A stretch of DNA of 64,000 nt from the NCBI RefSeq assembly GCF_024347615.1, contig NZ_AP025508.1:3100001-3164000 (forward strand), written 5' to 3'. The stretch is from Vibrio splendidus (lineage in GTDB: Bacteria > Pseudomonadota > Gammaproteobacteria > Enterobacterales > Vibrionaceae). The notes beneath the pieces were generated by a model. The model was not told where the DNA came from and searched no databases. It saw only the letters and a program-made list of their open reading frames with translations. Positions 1 to 23,285 of this stretch are shown piece by piece. Within the stretch, counting starts at the first letter, position 1. The number at the start of each line of letters is the position of its first letter. Made by a program: the position numbers and the translations under genes.

Positions 1-454
1 CGCTTCATCGCACAGCATTGAAGATGCCGATGAGCGTGTACAAGGTTACTTGTCAGCACTCTCGGATTACAAAATAGCGTTATCTGACAGCTATATTGAG
101 TACTCAGCTCCCACCAGTGAAGGGGGTGAATACGCCATGACTAACCTATTAACCAAGTCACTGCCAATCACAGGCATTGTTGCGTACAACGATTACATGG
201 CGGCAGGTGCTTTGTCTGTCCTAGATGAAAACGGTATTCAAGCGCCGGACAAAATGTCGATCATCGGTTTCGATGATGGCTTGATTGCACGCTATGTTCA
301 TCCAAAGCTAACCACCATTCGCTACCCGATTCAGATGATGGCAGAGAAAGCGACACGACTCGCGTTGCACTTAGCCAAAGGTGAAAACACCTCAACGGAG
401 CCAATGATGTTCTCTCCGACTTTGGTGCGCCGTAATTCGGTAGAGAAAATCTAA
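1..454 (+). CDS. galR: Galactose repressor GalR, C-terminal part (cut by window edge)
   Basis: Only the last ~150 residues are present; the reading frame is open from base 2, so the gene starts upstream of the window. The fragment is the effector-binding and dimerisation half of a LacI/GalR-family repressor. Stretches such as YNDYMAAGALSVL, LTTIRYPI and FSPTLVRRNSV match my memory of E. coli GalR/GalS almost residue for residue. GalR represses galactose genes and is released by galactose. The neighbouring convergent gal genes and the perfect GalR-type operator before galE fit that role. The helix-turn-helix is outside the window, so DNA specificity cannot be read here; GalS is the main alternative name. 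Confidence 0.85.
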   Translation, partial: ASSHSIEDADERVQGYLSALSDYKIALSDSYIEYSAPTSEGGEYAMTNLLTKSLPITGIVAYNDYMAAGALSVLDENGIQAPDKMSIIGFDDGLIARYVHPKLTTIRYPIQMMAEKATRLALHLAKGENTSTEPMMFSPTLVRRNSVEKI

Positions 455-488
455 GTTCTGGTCAACTAACCAAACAACAAACAAAAAA

Positions 489-520
489 AAGCCCTAACAG
501 AATCGCTTCTGTTAGGGCTT
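489..520 (-). terminator. Rho-independent terminator of the gal gene cluster (possibly bidirectional)
   Basis: A perfect 12-bp stem (AAGCCCTAACAG with CTGTTAGGGCTT) closes an 8-base loop. An A-run on the plus-strand 5' side becomes a U-run on minus-strand transcripts, so it best terminates the gal transcript coming from galM. It may also stop galR, whose stop lies 35 bases before. Confidence 0.8.
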
Positions 521-673
521 TCCTACCTTACTCGGATACCCAACAATCGCGCTTAATAAATCACACACTTGTTGAGCGCCACTTTTGCTCATCCCCCAAG
601 AACAACGCGATAACTCACATCGTTCTATTCACAAACAAAAGCAATTGGCATAACCGTTTTGAGCTAGAGCGTA

Positions 674-1753
674 CTAGTTTGAAGAATCCCCCGAAAATTC
701 AAACTGGTAACAGGTACGGTAGTTATATTCTTGTTCAGGCTTGAGAATACAACTGTCCTGCTTCCACTCTGGGTGGTTAGGAGAGTCAGGTAAGAACTGG
801 GTTTCTAGCGCCAAACCGGCGTAATCTTCATAGCTGCCACCACTTCGGTTTGGTGTACCACCAAGCCAGTTTCCGGTGTATAGCTGCATCGCAGGTTTGG
901 TTGAAAATACTTTTAGTGTGACGAGCGCATCTGGTGACGTTACGGTAGCGGCGCATTGAGTGCGCTTGCAGCCGTCAGCTAATAAGAAAGAGTGGTCGTA
1001 ACCCTTTGCTGCTTTCTGCTGTTCATCACCCAACAAACGCTCTGAGATCATCATAGGCTGATTGAAGTCGAAGCTGGTCGATTTCACCGATTTAAGATTG
1101 CCTAATGGAATACCTACCGAGTTGGTCGGTAAGAACTGATTGGCGTTGATGCTCACAATGTGTGACAAACAATCGTGCCCGGCTTCTGCACCAAGTAGGT
1201 TGAAGTACGCATGATTCGTTAAGTTGACCACGGTTGGCTTGTCTGTGGTCGCAGAGTAATGAATGGAAACTCGATTGTCTTCGGTAATGTCATAACGCAC
1301 CGACACATTCAAATTCCCCGGAAACCCTTGATCGCCATCAGCCGACTCTAAAGTAAACGATACAGATGTATCAGTCTGCTCGGCAATATTCCAACGACGT
1401 TTATCAAAACCGTTCGGACCACCATGTAAAGAATTGCCCGCTTGGTTGGTTTCCAGCTTGTAGTTCTGACCATCAATTTTGAAACGACCATTGGCTATGC
1501 GGTTAGCATAACGACCAACGGTTGTGCCCATATAGCTGGCTTGTTTATCGAAGTTCTCCATTGAGTTAACACCCAACAAAACCTCTCTTTTATTTCCCTT
1601 TACTGGCAGGATACAGCTCAACCATGTTGCACCAATGTCCATGAATGTCACTTGCATGCCATGCGTATTTGATAGCGTCACTAACTGAGCGGGTTGGCCA
1701 TCATAGGCTGGAGTTTGTGTCATGGATTGATGCAGGTTTTGCTCTTGTGTCAT
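674..1753 (-). CDS. galM: Aldose 1-epimerase (galactose mutarotase) GalM
   Basis: 359 residues. GalM interconverts beta- and alpha-D-galactose, giving the alpha anomer used by galactokinase; it acts in the cytoplasm. The beta-sandwich family is recognised from the GRYANRI segment, the NLTNHAYFNL segment with the catalytic-region His, and the late ALETQFLPDSPNHP segment holding the expected general-base Glu. Length is close to the family norm (~345). The ATG at 1753 is preceded by GAAGGA at good spacing. It is the last gene of galE-galT-galK-galM on the minus strand, 111 bp after galK, and ends before a strong terminator. Confidence 0.95.
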   Translation of the reverse strand: MTQEQNLHQSMTQTPAYDGQPAQLVTLSNTHGMQVTFMDIGATWLSCILPVKGNKREVLLGVNSMENFDKQASYMGTTVGRYANRIANGRFKIDGQNYKLETNQAGNSLHGGPNGFDKRRWNIAEQTDTSVSFTLESADGDQGFPGNLNVSVRYDITEDNRVSIHYSATTDKPTVVNLTNHAYFNLLGAEAGHDCLSHIVSINANQFLPTNSVGIPLGNLKSVKSTSFDFNQPMMISERLLGDEQQKAAKGYDHSFLLADGCKRTQCAATVTSPDALVTLKVFSTKPAMQLYTGNWLGGTPNRSGGSYEDYAGLALETQFLPDSPNHPEWKQDSCILKPEQEYNYRTCYQFEFSGDSSN

Positions 1754-1807
1754 TCTAAATTCCTTCTAGCGCCAGTAAAAAGCCTCTACCTGAAATAAAG
1801 GCTTTAG

Positions 1808-1826
1808 CATTTGGCCTACCATGATC
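1808..1826. repeat. Short dispersed repeat, copy 1 (CATTTGGCCTACCATGATC)
   Basis: This 19-bp sequence in the galK-galM gap recurs exactly at 18553-18571, downstream of lacZ. Both copies are followed by a short T/A-rich stretch. Function unknown. Confidence 0.6.
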
Positions 1827-1864
1827 TTTTTAGTTGGTAAGCTCTATATTAAGTATCGAAGCCG

Positions 1865-3025
1865 TTAGATTACTTCAACTAAGCCTGCTCCGTCTTTCGC
1901 TTGGCACACATAAATAGATTCTTTTAGACCCGTCGCCGCTTGATATTTCTGTTCAACGGTTGTTTTAATTTCATCAACCAATGCAGGCGGAACCAATGCC
2001 ACAATACAACCACCGAAACCACCGCCAGTCATACGCACGCCACCTTGGTCACCGATCACGTGTTTTACCAGCTCAACTAAGGTGTCGACTTCTTTGACTG
2101 TAATTTCAAAATCATCACGCATTGACGCATGTGATTCAGCCATCAATTCGCCCATGCGTTTCATGTCATGAGTACGCAGAGCTTGAGCCGCTTCAACGGT
2201 ACGGTCATTTTCAGTGATCACGTGACGGGCACGTTTCGCGACCATTTCATCCAACTCAGACTCTTTCGCTTTGAACTGTTCAATAGTCACATCACGAAGT
2301 GCAGGAACACCAAAGATGCGCGCCGCTTCTTCACACTGTTCACGACGCGTATTGTATTCGCTGTCGACCAAGCCGCGTTTCTTGTTCGAGTTGATGATAA
2401 CCACAGCCATATCTTCTGGCATAGAAACCGCTTGAGTCTCTAGGCTACGACAATCCAAAAGCATCGCATGATTTGCACGACCTTCAGCTGAGATCATTTG
2501 GTCCATGATGCCGCAGTTACAGCCCACAAATTCGTTTTCGGCTTGCTGACCATTAAGCGCCACTTCGGCTTGGCTGATCTCTAGGTTGTAAAGCACCTTG
2601 AATGTCTGACCGATGACCACTTCCAGTGCCGCAGAAGAACTTAAACCTGCACCTTGAGGCACGTTGCCCGTTACAGAGATGTCTGCACCTGTAAATTCAA
2701 AACCACGACCTTTTAAGCACTTCACCACACCACGAATGTAGTTAGCCCACATCTTATCTTGTTGGAATGTGATCTCTTGAGTTAAGTCGAACTCATCCAC
2801 TGCATTACCGTAGTCTACTGATACTACGCGCACGATGTTGTCGTCACGCTTAGCCGCTGCCACTACCGTTTGGTAGTTAATGGCACACGGTAGAACAAAA
2901 CCATCGTTGTAGTCGGTATGCTCGCCAATCAGGTTCACACGACCTGGCGCTTGAATAATATGAGTCGCTTGGTAACCAAGGACTTGCTCAAAAGATGCTT
3001 TCACGTTTTGGATTAGGTCAGACAT
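1865..3025 (-). CDS. galK: Galactokinase GalK
   Basis: 386 residues, near the ~382 of E. coli GalK. It phosphorylates alpha-D-galactose with ATP to galactose-1-phosphate in the cytoplasm. GHMP-kinase features are visible in order: the N-terminal galactokinase signature [20 protein letters not shown], the phosphate-binding [14 protein letters not shown] motif, the catalytic-Asp region CGIMDQ, and the C-terminal TGGGFGGC glycine motif. The start at 3025 has AGAGAG upstream. It lies between galT (253 bp upstream on the minus strand) and galM. The wide galT-galK gap holds a folded repeat element rather than a gene. Confidence 0.97.
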   Translation of the reverse strand: MSDLIQNVKASFEQVLGYQATHIIQAPGRVNLIGEHTDYNDGFVLPCAINYQTVVAAAKRDDNIVRVVSVDYGNAVDEFDLTQEITFQQDKMWANYIRGVVKCLKGRGFEFTGADISVTGNVPQGAGLSSSAALEVVIGQTFKVLYNLEISQAEVALNGQQAENEFVGCNCGIMDQMISAEGRANHAMLLDCRSLETQAVSMPEDMAVVIINSNKKRGLVDSEYNTRREQCEEAARIFGVPALRDVTIEQFKAKESELDEMVAKRARHVITENDRTVEAAQALRTHDMKRMGELMAESHASMRDDFEITVKEVDTLVELVKHVIGDQGGVRMTGGGFGGCIVALVPPALVDEIKTTVEQKYQAATGLKESIYVCQAKDGAGLVEVI

Positions 3026-3095
3026 AAGTAAACTCTCTGGTTAAACTCTTTGTTCAATTGGTTATGGCCCCTTTACGGCACCACTTTAATTCTTT

Positions 3096-3234
3096 TAGAT
3101 CCCCTACCTCGTTCGTCTCTCACGGTAGGGAATGACAACATCAGCGACTAAGCTTTTAAGCTCCTAACTTATAGGCCTTTCACCTGCCGTCATTCCATAA
3201 TCGAGGGACGAGATATCTGGAATCTCGCTTTTAT
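3096..3234. repeat. Bipartite palindromic intergenic repeat, copy A (galK-galT gap)
   Basis: The left arm folds on CCCTACC/GGTAGGG and the right arm on ATTCCA/TGGAAT. The inner flanks GGAATGAC (3129-3136) and GTCATTCC (3189-3196) are exact reverse complements, so the whole ~140 bp can form one structure. A diverged copy fills the galT-galE gap at 4399-4543, with the right arm best conserved. It resembles a REP- or MITE-like extragenic element; no ORF is present. Confidence 0.65.
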
Positions 3235-3278
3235 TTAGTAACCGAGTTATCGATTAGTTTTACTATCAACGGAACAGG

Positions 3279-4334
3279 CTATTCCTGCTCTTTGTAGTGA
3301 ACGTCACTCAAATCACGAAGACGTTGTGCCGCTTGTTCTGCGGTTAAATCACGCTGAGACTCAGCCAACATTTCGTAGCCGACCATGAATTTACGAACCG
3401 AAGCACTGCGCAACAGTGGCGGGTAGAACAACGCATGTAGCTGCCAATGGTCGATGTCAGTACCTTCTTCGAAGAACGGCGCATAGTGCCAGCCCATTGA
3501 GTAAGGGAATGAGCATTGGAATAAGTTGTCGTAACGGCTCGTCAGCTTCTTGATCGCAAGCGCTAAATCATCACGCTGCTCGTCAGTCAGTTCACTCATA
3601 CGGCGGATGTGTGTTTTTGGCAGCAACATGGTTTCAAATGGCCACGCTGCCCAGTAAGGCACCACTGCAATCCAATGTTCAGTTTCAACCACAGGGCGAG
3701 AGCCGTCTTTCATTTCAGCTTCAACGTAATCCACTAAAAGATTAGAACCTTGCTGTTCAAAGTACTCTTTTAACAGTTTTTCTTTGCGTTCAATCTCGTT
3801 GGGTAAAAAGCTGTTTGCCCAGATTTGACCGTGTGGGTGTGGCTGAGAGCAGCCCATGGTCTCACCTTTGTTTTCAAACGCTTGAACCCACAGGTAGTCT
3901 TTACCTAGCTCTTCAATCTGTTCATTCCAGGTATCGATAACACCACGGATCTTGTTTACCGGAAGCTCCGGCAGCGTTTTGCTGTGGTCCGGAGAGAAAC
4001 AGATCACGCGGCTCAACCCACGTACACCTTGAGTCTTGAATAGAGGGTTATCAGACTCTGGAGCATCAGGTGAGTCAGGCATCAACGCCGCGAAATCATT
4101 ACTGAATACATAAGTGCCGTCGTAATCTGGGTTTTCATCGCCCGAAATACGCGTATTGGTTGGGCACAAGAAACACTCTTTCTCATACGCAGGAAGCTGC
4201 GCAGTCGATGGTTTTTCATCTTGGCCACTCCAAGGACGCTTTGCGCGGTGCGGTGATACTAAGATCCACTGACCCGTTAATGGGTTATAACGACGGTGCG
4301 GATGGTCTACTGGGTTAAATTCAACTTTTGACAT
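3279..4334 (-). CDS. galT: Galactose-1-phosphate uridylyltransferase GalT
   Basis: 351 residues (E. coli 348). GalT exchanges UMP between UDP-glucose and galactose-1-phosphate, giving UDP-galactose and glucose-1-phosphate. The active-site motif [11 protein letters not shown] carries the uridylylated His. The N-terminal CFLCPTN pair of cysteines matches the zinc-binding segment, and the start segment [18 protein letters not shown] is typical. The ATG at 4334 has GAGAGC upstream. It sits between galE and galK on the same strand, separated from each by ~250-290 bp of repeat-bearing DNA instead of the tight spacing seen in E. coli. Confidence 0.97.
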   Translation of the reverse strand: MSKVEFNPVDHPHRRYNPLTGQWILVSPHRAKRPWSGQDEKPSTAQLPAYEKECFLCPTNTRISGDENPDYDGTYVFSNDFAALMPDSPDAPESDNPLFKTQGVRGLSRVICFSPDHSKTLPELPVNKIRGVIDTWNEQIEELGKDYLWVQAFENKGETMGCSQPHPHGQIWANSFLPNEIERKEKLLKEYFEQQGSNLLVDYVEAEMKDGSRPVVETEHWIAVVPYWAAWPFETMLLPKTHIRRMSELTDEQRDDLALAIKKLTSRYDNLFQCSFPYSMGWHYAPFFEEGTDIDHWQLHALFYPPLLRSASVRKFMVGYEMLAESQRDLTAEQAAQRLRDLSDVHYKEQE

Positions 4335-4398
4335 GTTTAGATTGCTCTCAAATTTTGTGTCTTGGTCAATTCACCAAGATGAATGATTCTTCTAAAAG

Positions 4399-4543
4399 GA
4401 GATTCCCTATCACGCTCGTGCCTCGCTGTAGGGAATGACGTGTGATCTCGTTGTGCTATTTGTGCAAAGGCAACCGCTTCATAGCCTTATGCTCATCCGT
4501 CATTCCAGAATCGAGGTACGAGATATCAGGAATCTCGCTTTTC
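4399..4543. repeat. Bipartite palindromic intergenic repeat, copy B (galT-galE gap)
   Basis: Same architecture as the copy at 3096-3234. The left arm is ATTCCCTA/TAGGGAAT; the right arm is a variant of the ATTCC...GGAAT hairpin with the shared text ACGAGATATC. Flanking GGAATGACG (4432-4440) and CGTCATTCC (4498-4506) pair over 9 bp. The predicted plus-strand reading frames through here are shadows of galE and of this repeat. Confidence 0.65.
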
Positions 4544-4615
4544 TCATCTCTGCTTTCCCCAAAGAAATCGGAGATGCAGCTAACAACGCTACGGCTTCAA
4601 TCACACAGGCTAAGG

Positions 4616-5626
4616 CTAGTAGCCGTTCGGGTTATTCGACTGCCAATTCCACGTATCCGCTGTCATCTCCATCACGCTACGCGTCGCCTTCCAGCCAAGT
4701 TCGCGCTCTGCTTTTTCAGTGCTTGCCCAACATTCAGCAATATCACCAGCGCGGCGTGGGCAAAGTTCATAAGGAACAGGCTTACCCGATGCTTGTGCGA
4801 AGGCTTCAACCATCTCGAGTACGCTTGAGCCTTTGCCCGTGCCTAGGTTGTAAATGTGTAAACCCGCCTTCTCGCCAACCGCTTTCAATGCGGCTACGTG
4901 TCCGTCCGCTAAATCCATAACATGAATATAGTCGCGAACGCCTGTGCCATCGACTGTTGGGTAATCGTTTCCAAAAACAGCCAATTTGTCGCGACGACCT
5001 ACCGCTACTTGAGCAATAAACGGCATCAGATTGTTTGGGATACCTTGTGGGTCTTCACCCATAGTGCCTGATGAATGGGCGCCAACTGGGTTGAAGTAAC
5101 GTAGTAATGTCACACTCCAATCGTTCTCAGCGTTGAACAAATCACTCAAACATTCTTCGACCATGTACTTACTGCGACCATAAGGATTAGTTGTTGCACC
5201 CGTTGGAGAGCTTTCAGTAATTGGCACCACTTCTGGATCACCGTAAACGGTAGCCGAAGAGCTAAATACAATGCTCTTCACACCCGCTTTCTTCATGCTG
5301 CGAGCTAACACCAATGATCCATTGACGTTGTTATCGTAGTACTCCAAAGGTTTAGACACCGACTCCCCAACCGCTTTCAGGCCAGCAAAGTGAATCACGG
5401 CTTGGATATCGTTTTCTGAAAACACGCTATCTAGAAAAGATTGATCACGAATGTCGCCAAGATAAAAAGTTGGTCGCTTACCGGTCAATGATTCGATTCG
5501 CTTCAGTACTAGCTCTTTGCTGTTGCAAAGGTTATCAACAATGATTGGCTCCATACCCGCCTGTATCATTTGAATACATGTATGACTTCCGATGTAACCC
5601 ATGCCGCCCGTAACCAGTACTTTCAC
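4616..5626 (-). CDS. galE: UDP-glucose 4-epimerase GalE
   Basis: 336 residues from the preferred GTG start at 5626; a TTG two codons upstream would place the AAGAGAGG ribosome site too close. GalE interconverts UDP-galactose and UDP-glucose with bound NAD. The N-terminal Rossmann motif is VTGGMGYIGSHT, and the catalytic SDR pair is Ser in FSSSATVYG plus the YGRSK Tyr/Lys. Length matches E. coli GalE (338). It is first in the galE-T-K-M series and has a perfect GalR-type operator ~120 bp upstream, implying galactose induction. It could also supply UDP-galactose to surface polysaccharides. Confidence 0.97.
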   Translation of the reverse strand: MKVLVTGGMGYIGSHTCIQMIQAGMEPIIVDNLCNSKELVLKRIESLTGKRPTFYLGDIRDQSFLDSVFSENDIQAVIHFAGLKAVGESVSKPLEYYDNNVNGSLVLARSMKKAGVKSIVFSSSATVYGDPEVVPITESSPTGATTNPYGRSKYMVEECLSDLFNAENDWSVTLLRYFNPVGAHSSGTMGEDPQGIPNNLMPFIAQVAVGRRDKLAVFGNDYPTVDGTGVRDYIHVMDLADGHVAALKAVGEKAGLHIYNLGTGKGSSVLEMVEAFAQASGKPVPYELCPRRAGDIAECWASTEKAERELGWKATRSVMEMTADTWNWQSNNPNGY

Positions 5627-5745
5627 AATCAACCTCTCTTTGTCGTCATTCTTGGACTAACTCGAACTAACATTCAGCTCAGTAGCACCGTATGCCAGAA
5701 ATAGTAGCAGCCATTTTGACTATAATTCTGTGATCAAAACCACGA

Positions 5746-5763
5746 AGTGTAAACGTTTACACT
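5746..5763. promoter_or_regulatory. GalR-type operator upstream of galE
   Basis: AGTGTAAACGTTTACACT is a perfect 18-bp palindrome and fits the known GalR/GalS operator consensus GTGNAANCGNTTNCAC. It lies 120 bp before the galE start and ~260 bp before ebgR, so it most likely controls the gal cluster. A weak CRP-like half site (TGTGA at 5729-5733) is adjacent. Confidence 0.8.
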
Positions 5764-5884
5764 AATTCATATCATTGTTACTGAACGTGACATAGGGAGA
5801 GCCTATAAACAAACACATCTAATTCATTGAATTTTAATAAGATAATTATAGATAGTTAGATTTGAGACATCATAGAGGAGTTGA

Positions 5885-5975
5885 GCATTTATTTTACTAA
5901 AAGTTAATGCAATGACTTCCAGTTTGATTACAATAGGTCTGTAGAATAAAGAGGTGCATTGCTTTTTTACTAAAT
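5885..5975. promoter_or_regulatory. Paired direct repeats before ebgR (candidate autoregulatory sites)
   Basis: The galE-ebgR gap (5627-6019) holds two GCATT...TTTTACTAAA repeats, at 5885-5902 and 5956-5975. The TTTTACTAA part equals one half of the palindrome in front of ebgA, so these may be half-operators for EbgR. No other feature is evident in the gap except the galE operator. Confidence 0.4.
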
Positions 5976-6007
5976 ACCAATTTCAAAGCAGCGCAATGTT
6001 CCAATAA

Positions 6008-7003
<996 letters not shown>

Positions 7004-7027
7004 TTAAAAATATCAAATAGATAAACT

Positions 7028-7058
7028 AAGGCTACCTTTGTTGAAGGTGGCCTTTTTT
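7028..7058 (+). terminator. Terminator after ebgR
   Basis: AAGGCTACCTT pairs with AAGGTGGCCTT (one G-U) around a 5-base loop, followed by a run of six Ts. Confidence 0.85.
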
Positions 7059-7186
7059 GTGCCCATCACATACGCCTATATACACATACCTGCCTCTTTA
7101 GCCTGCTTCATAAAACAGCCAATAGCATTCTTTTAAGTGGATCACACAGCACTGTAAAAAGACCATAAAAAACGTGATGGAGTTAA

Positions 7187-10900
<3,714 letters not shown>

Positions 10901-10944
10901 GTAACTGAAGCTAAACAAACGAAAGCAACAACAAGATCTATTCA

Positions 10945-10986
10945 CAGTGTGTACCGAGCCTTGCCGTTCAAGGCTCAGCCACACTG
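10945..10986 (+). other. Intercistronic hairpin between ebgC and the first transporter gene
   Basis: Outer stem CAGTGTG/CACACTG and inner stem GAGCCTTG/CAAGGCTC close a 5-base loop. There is no U-run, so it is more likely an mRNA-stability or partial-attenuation element than a full terminator. It lies 80 bases before the transporter start. Confidence 0.55.
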
Positions 10987-11050
10987 CACAACGCCTTTAC
11001 GCTTCTTCCCTACAAGGAAGCCTAAAGAAATAACGACTATAATTACGTGA

Positions 11051-12490
<1,440 letters not shown>

Positions 12491-12515
12491 TACTTAGCAG
12501 CATTAGAACCAATTT

Positions 12516-12542
12516 AAAAAGCGCCTGTCATGGCGCTTTTTT
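12516..12542 (+). terminator. Terminator after the first ygjI copy
   Basis: Stem AAAAAGCGCC/GGCGCTTTTTT with a 6-base loop and a T-run. It ends the ebgA-ebgC-ygjI unit, so the second ygjI copy probably has its own promoter. Confidence 0.85.
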
Positions 12543-14498
<1,956 letters not shown>

Positions 14499-14506
14499 TT
14501 TTCCCT

Positions 14507-14577
14507 GCACTCTGATTTAAACTTCGGGCACTCTGACTTAAACTTCAGGCACTCGCATTTAAACTTCAGGCACTCAC
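14507..14577 (+). repeat. 21-bp tandem repeat feeding into a terminator stem
   Basis: Three full copies of GCACTCnnAnTTAAACTTCrG (14507-14527, 14528-14548, 14549-14569) and a fourth partial copy. The GCACTC part of the last copy is the 5' arm of the following terminator, so the terminator arm appears to have been duplicated upstream. Confidence 0.75.
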
Positions 14578-14597
14578 ATTTGGTGAGTGCCTTTTTA
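14569..14597 (+). terminator. Terminator after the second ygjI copy
   Basis: GGCACTCAC pairs perfectly with GTGAGTGCC across a 5-base loop, then five Ts. Nearly the same stem (GGCACTCAG) terminates the ygjK gene at 18483. Confidence 0.85.
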
Positions 14598-14761
14598 TTT
14601 GTCGGTACATTTCCACTAACCATCTCGATTAAATCAAAGCCATTCAAGAATCAAAGCATTCGAACCAACAATCTAACCACCCATCAAATAATTCACCTAC
14701 CGAATACTTACAACCCTAGCCATACCTCTGCAAATTCAACTGAAAGTCAAAATAAAAACAA

Positions 14762-14775
14762 AGTAAATATTTACT
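14762..14775. promoter_or_regulatory. EbgR-type operator upstream of ygjJ
   Basis: AGTAAATATTTACT is a perfect 14-bp palindrome sharing the AGTAAA/TTTACT halves with the ebgA operator. A CRP-like right half (AGATCACA, 14782-14789) follows. The rest of the 14598-14946 gap is AT-rich with no ORF I trust; a 65-codon frame there has composition typical of non-coding DNA. Confidence 0.55.
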
Positions 14776-14874
14776 AAAAATAGATCACACTTTTAAACTT
14801 AATTAATTTTAAACATCAAAATTATCATTAATATTGGTTTTGCGATCGTAAGTAACCTGACCAATACGCCTTGA

Positions 14875-16011
<1,137 letters not shown>

Positions 16012-16014
16012 TAA

Positions 16015-18420
<2,406 letters not shown>

Positions 18421-18482
18421 ATCAAACCTATACCTGTCTTCTGGAATTAAATAAAAAGATAACCTCATAAATTTCAGACTTT

Positions 18483-18513
18483 GGCACTCAGTATCTCGCT
18501 GAGTGCCTTTTTT
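18483..18513 (+). terminator. Terminator after ygjK
   Basis: GGCACTCAG/CTGAGTGCC stem, 7-base loop, six Ts. The stem closely resembles that at 14569. Confidence 0.88.
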
Positions 18514-18552
18514 ACACCTGAAGCAAAATAATCGAACAACAAGCACTTAGAC

Positions 18553-18571
18553 CATTTGGCCTACCATGATC
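18553..18571. repeat. Short dispersed repeat, copy 2 (CATTTGGCCTACCATGATC)
   Basis: Exact copy of the 19-bp sequence at 1808-1826, here 23 bases past the end of lacZ on its downstream side. Confidence 0.6.
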
Positions 18572-18593
18572 CTTTTACTCAATTCGCTGCACG

Positions 18594-21809
<3,216 letters not shown>

Positions 21810-21848
21810 TCAAATAACACTGGCAATGACAAACTGAAAAGGAAAAGA

Positions 21849-21871
21849 GCCGCAGCAAGAGTCGCTGCGGC
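21849..21871 (-). terminator. Terminator or attenuator between binding-protein gene and lacZ
   Basis: Perfect 8-bp stem GCCGCAGC/GCTGCGGC with a 7-base loop, followed on the minus strand by a T-rich tract (TCTTTTCCTTTT). It would reduce lacZ expression relative to the binding protein. Confidence 0.7.
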
Positions 21872-21881
21872 AGATAACGTA

Positions 21882-23108
21882 TTACTTAAAGGTACGCTTG
21901 CTCACCTTATCGAGTTTCTTCAAGATTTTTTCGATTCGGTCAGGGTGAACCATAAACTCTTGGAAGCCTTTCATGCCCTCTTTGGCCATCGCAGGATCGG
22001 TATCACGGTCATAGAACTGAGCCGTACCATCGGTAGAAGCGAGCATTGCTACACCTTTATCTAAGAACGGATCTGACTTGGCTTTGGCTTTATTGTTGGT
22101 CGGAATTTGTAACAGCATCTCATTGATCAGCTGTTGGTTTTCCGCACGCGCAACAAACTCTAGGAACTTACGTGCATCTTCCTTATTTTTCGCTTTTGAA
22201 GGAATGTGTAGCGTATCCATTGGCGCGTCTTCTGACATCGGAATACTTGGGTCGATGACAGGGAATTGGAAGAAATCCATCTTGCCATCCAACTCAGCAG
22301 GGAAGTTAGGCGTGATGAAGTTACCCATCAGGTACATCGCCGCTTTACCGTTGTACAAGAAAGGTTGAGCTTCTTGCCAAGAATAAGAGGCGTGATTTTC
22401 TAGATAGTAACCAGGCTCAACAAGCTCAGCCCAGTTAGCGAACGTTTTCTTCACACGTTCGTCAGAATAAGGCACCTTGCCTTCCATCAACTGAATATGG
22501 AAATCCAAGCCGTTGGTACGCATGTTGATGTAATCAAACCAACCTGCAGCAGTCCACAAGTACTTAGTACCAATCGCAAACGGCGCCACACCATTTTCTT
22601 TCAGCGTTGCCGATGCCGATTTCAGATCATCCCATGTTTTAGGTTCAGCAATTCCATACTGTTCAAAGATGTCTTTTCGGTAGTAGATACCCCATTGGTA
22701 ATACGTGTATGGCACACCAAATTGCTTGCCATTCACCGTCATTGCAGGTGCGGCTGACGCAAAGTCTTGCTTCATGTTGTTGTCAGTCCAAATATCACTA
22801 ACATCTTCAAACAGGCCGCGGTCAACAAAGGCTTTCATTCGGTTACCCGCATACCAAAAAACCACGTCCGGCGGCGAAGTAACCAACCAATTACGAATCG
22901 TTGTTTTGTACGACTCGTGATCGTACAAGTTGTACTTGACCGTAATATCTGGGTTTTCTTTTTCAAAGCGGTTAATGATCTCACCCCACGCCTCTTTCGG
23001 CGCTGGATCAGAAGCATCAGAGTTGATGACTAAGGTGCCAGCAAACGATGTTGCAGACATGGAGGCAGCGAGCACTGCAGAGGCAGCGATATGTTTCACG
23101 TATTTCAT
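21882..23108 (-). CDS. ABC sugar-transport substrate-binding protein (family 1)
   Basis: 408 residues. The signal peptide (MKYVKHIAASAVLAASMSATSFA) directs it to the periplasm. The mature start TLVINSDASDPAPKEAWGEIINRFEKENPDI and the WGIYYRKDIFEQYGI segment are typical of MalE/UgpB-like solute-binding proteins. It follows two permease genes and precedes lacZ, and an ABC ATPase is divergent, so the system probably imports a beta-galactoside such as lactose or an oligosaccharide. The ligand is inferred only from the neighbours. The strong start signal (AGGACCTC context) and an upstream hairpin fit the usual excess production of binding protein. Confidence 0.87.
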   Translation of the reverse strand: MKYVKHIAASAVLAASMSATSFAGTLVINSDASDPAPKEAWGEIINRFEKENPDITVKYNLYDHESYKTTIRNWLVTSPPDVVFWYAGNRMKAFVDRGLFEDVSDIWTDNNMKQDFASAAPAMTVNGKQFGVPYTYYQWGIYYRKDIFEQYGIAEPKTWDDLKSASATLKENGVAPFAIGTKYLWTAAGWFDYINMRTNGLDFHIQLMEGKVPYSDERVKKTFANWAELVEPGYYLENHASYSWQEAQPFLYNGKAAMYLMGNFITPNFPAELDGKMDFFQFPVIDPSIPMSEDAPMDTLHIPSKAKNKEDARKFLEFVARAENQQLINEMLLQIPTNNKAKAKSDPFLDKGVAMLASTDGTAQFYDRDTDPAMAKEGMKGFQEFMVHPDRIEKILKKLDKVSKRTFK

Positions 23109-23222
23109 ATTGAGGTCCTTGTTATGGAGCTAAGCTCTCTAAGTCCAATTCTTATTGTTTTCTCTCGTAGGGTGGTTCGTGTTTTAGTTTCTCTTCAATG
23201 ATTCATCCATTCGGGATGTCGG

Positions 23223-23256
23223 TAGCAATAACGGCTTATAACAGCCGATATTGCTA
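23223..23256 (-). other. Intercistronic stem-loop between permease and binding-protein genes
   Basis: TAGCAATA-CGGCT pairs with AGCCG-TATTGCTA with small bulges around a 6-base loop. It lies in a 177-bp gap inside the transport operon, the usual place for an RNA-processing or stabilising element that raises binding-protein level. Confidence 0.5.
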
Positions 23257-23285
23257 GGTTCGTGTATCGATTCTTATCTCGTTAT

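Noticed and set aside
4435..4920. Plus-strand 161- and 128-codon frames over the galT-galE gap and galE
   Set aside because: They run antisense to galE and through the palindromic repeat, with no ribosome site or family resemblance.
14580..14777. 65-codon plus-strand frame in the gap before ygjJ
   Set aside because: It begins inside the terminator, has non-coding-like composition and contains the operator palindrome.
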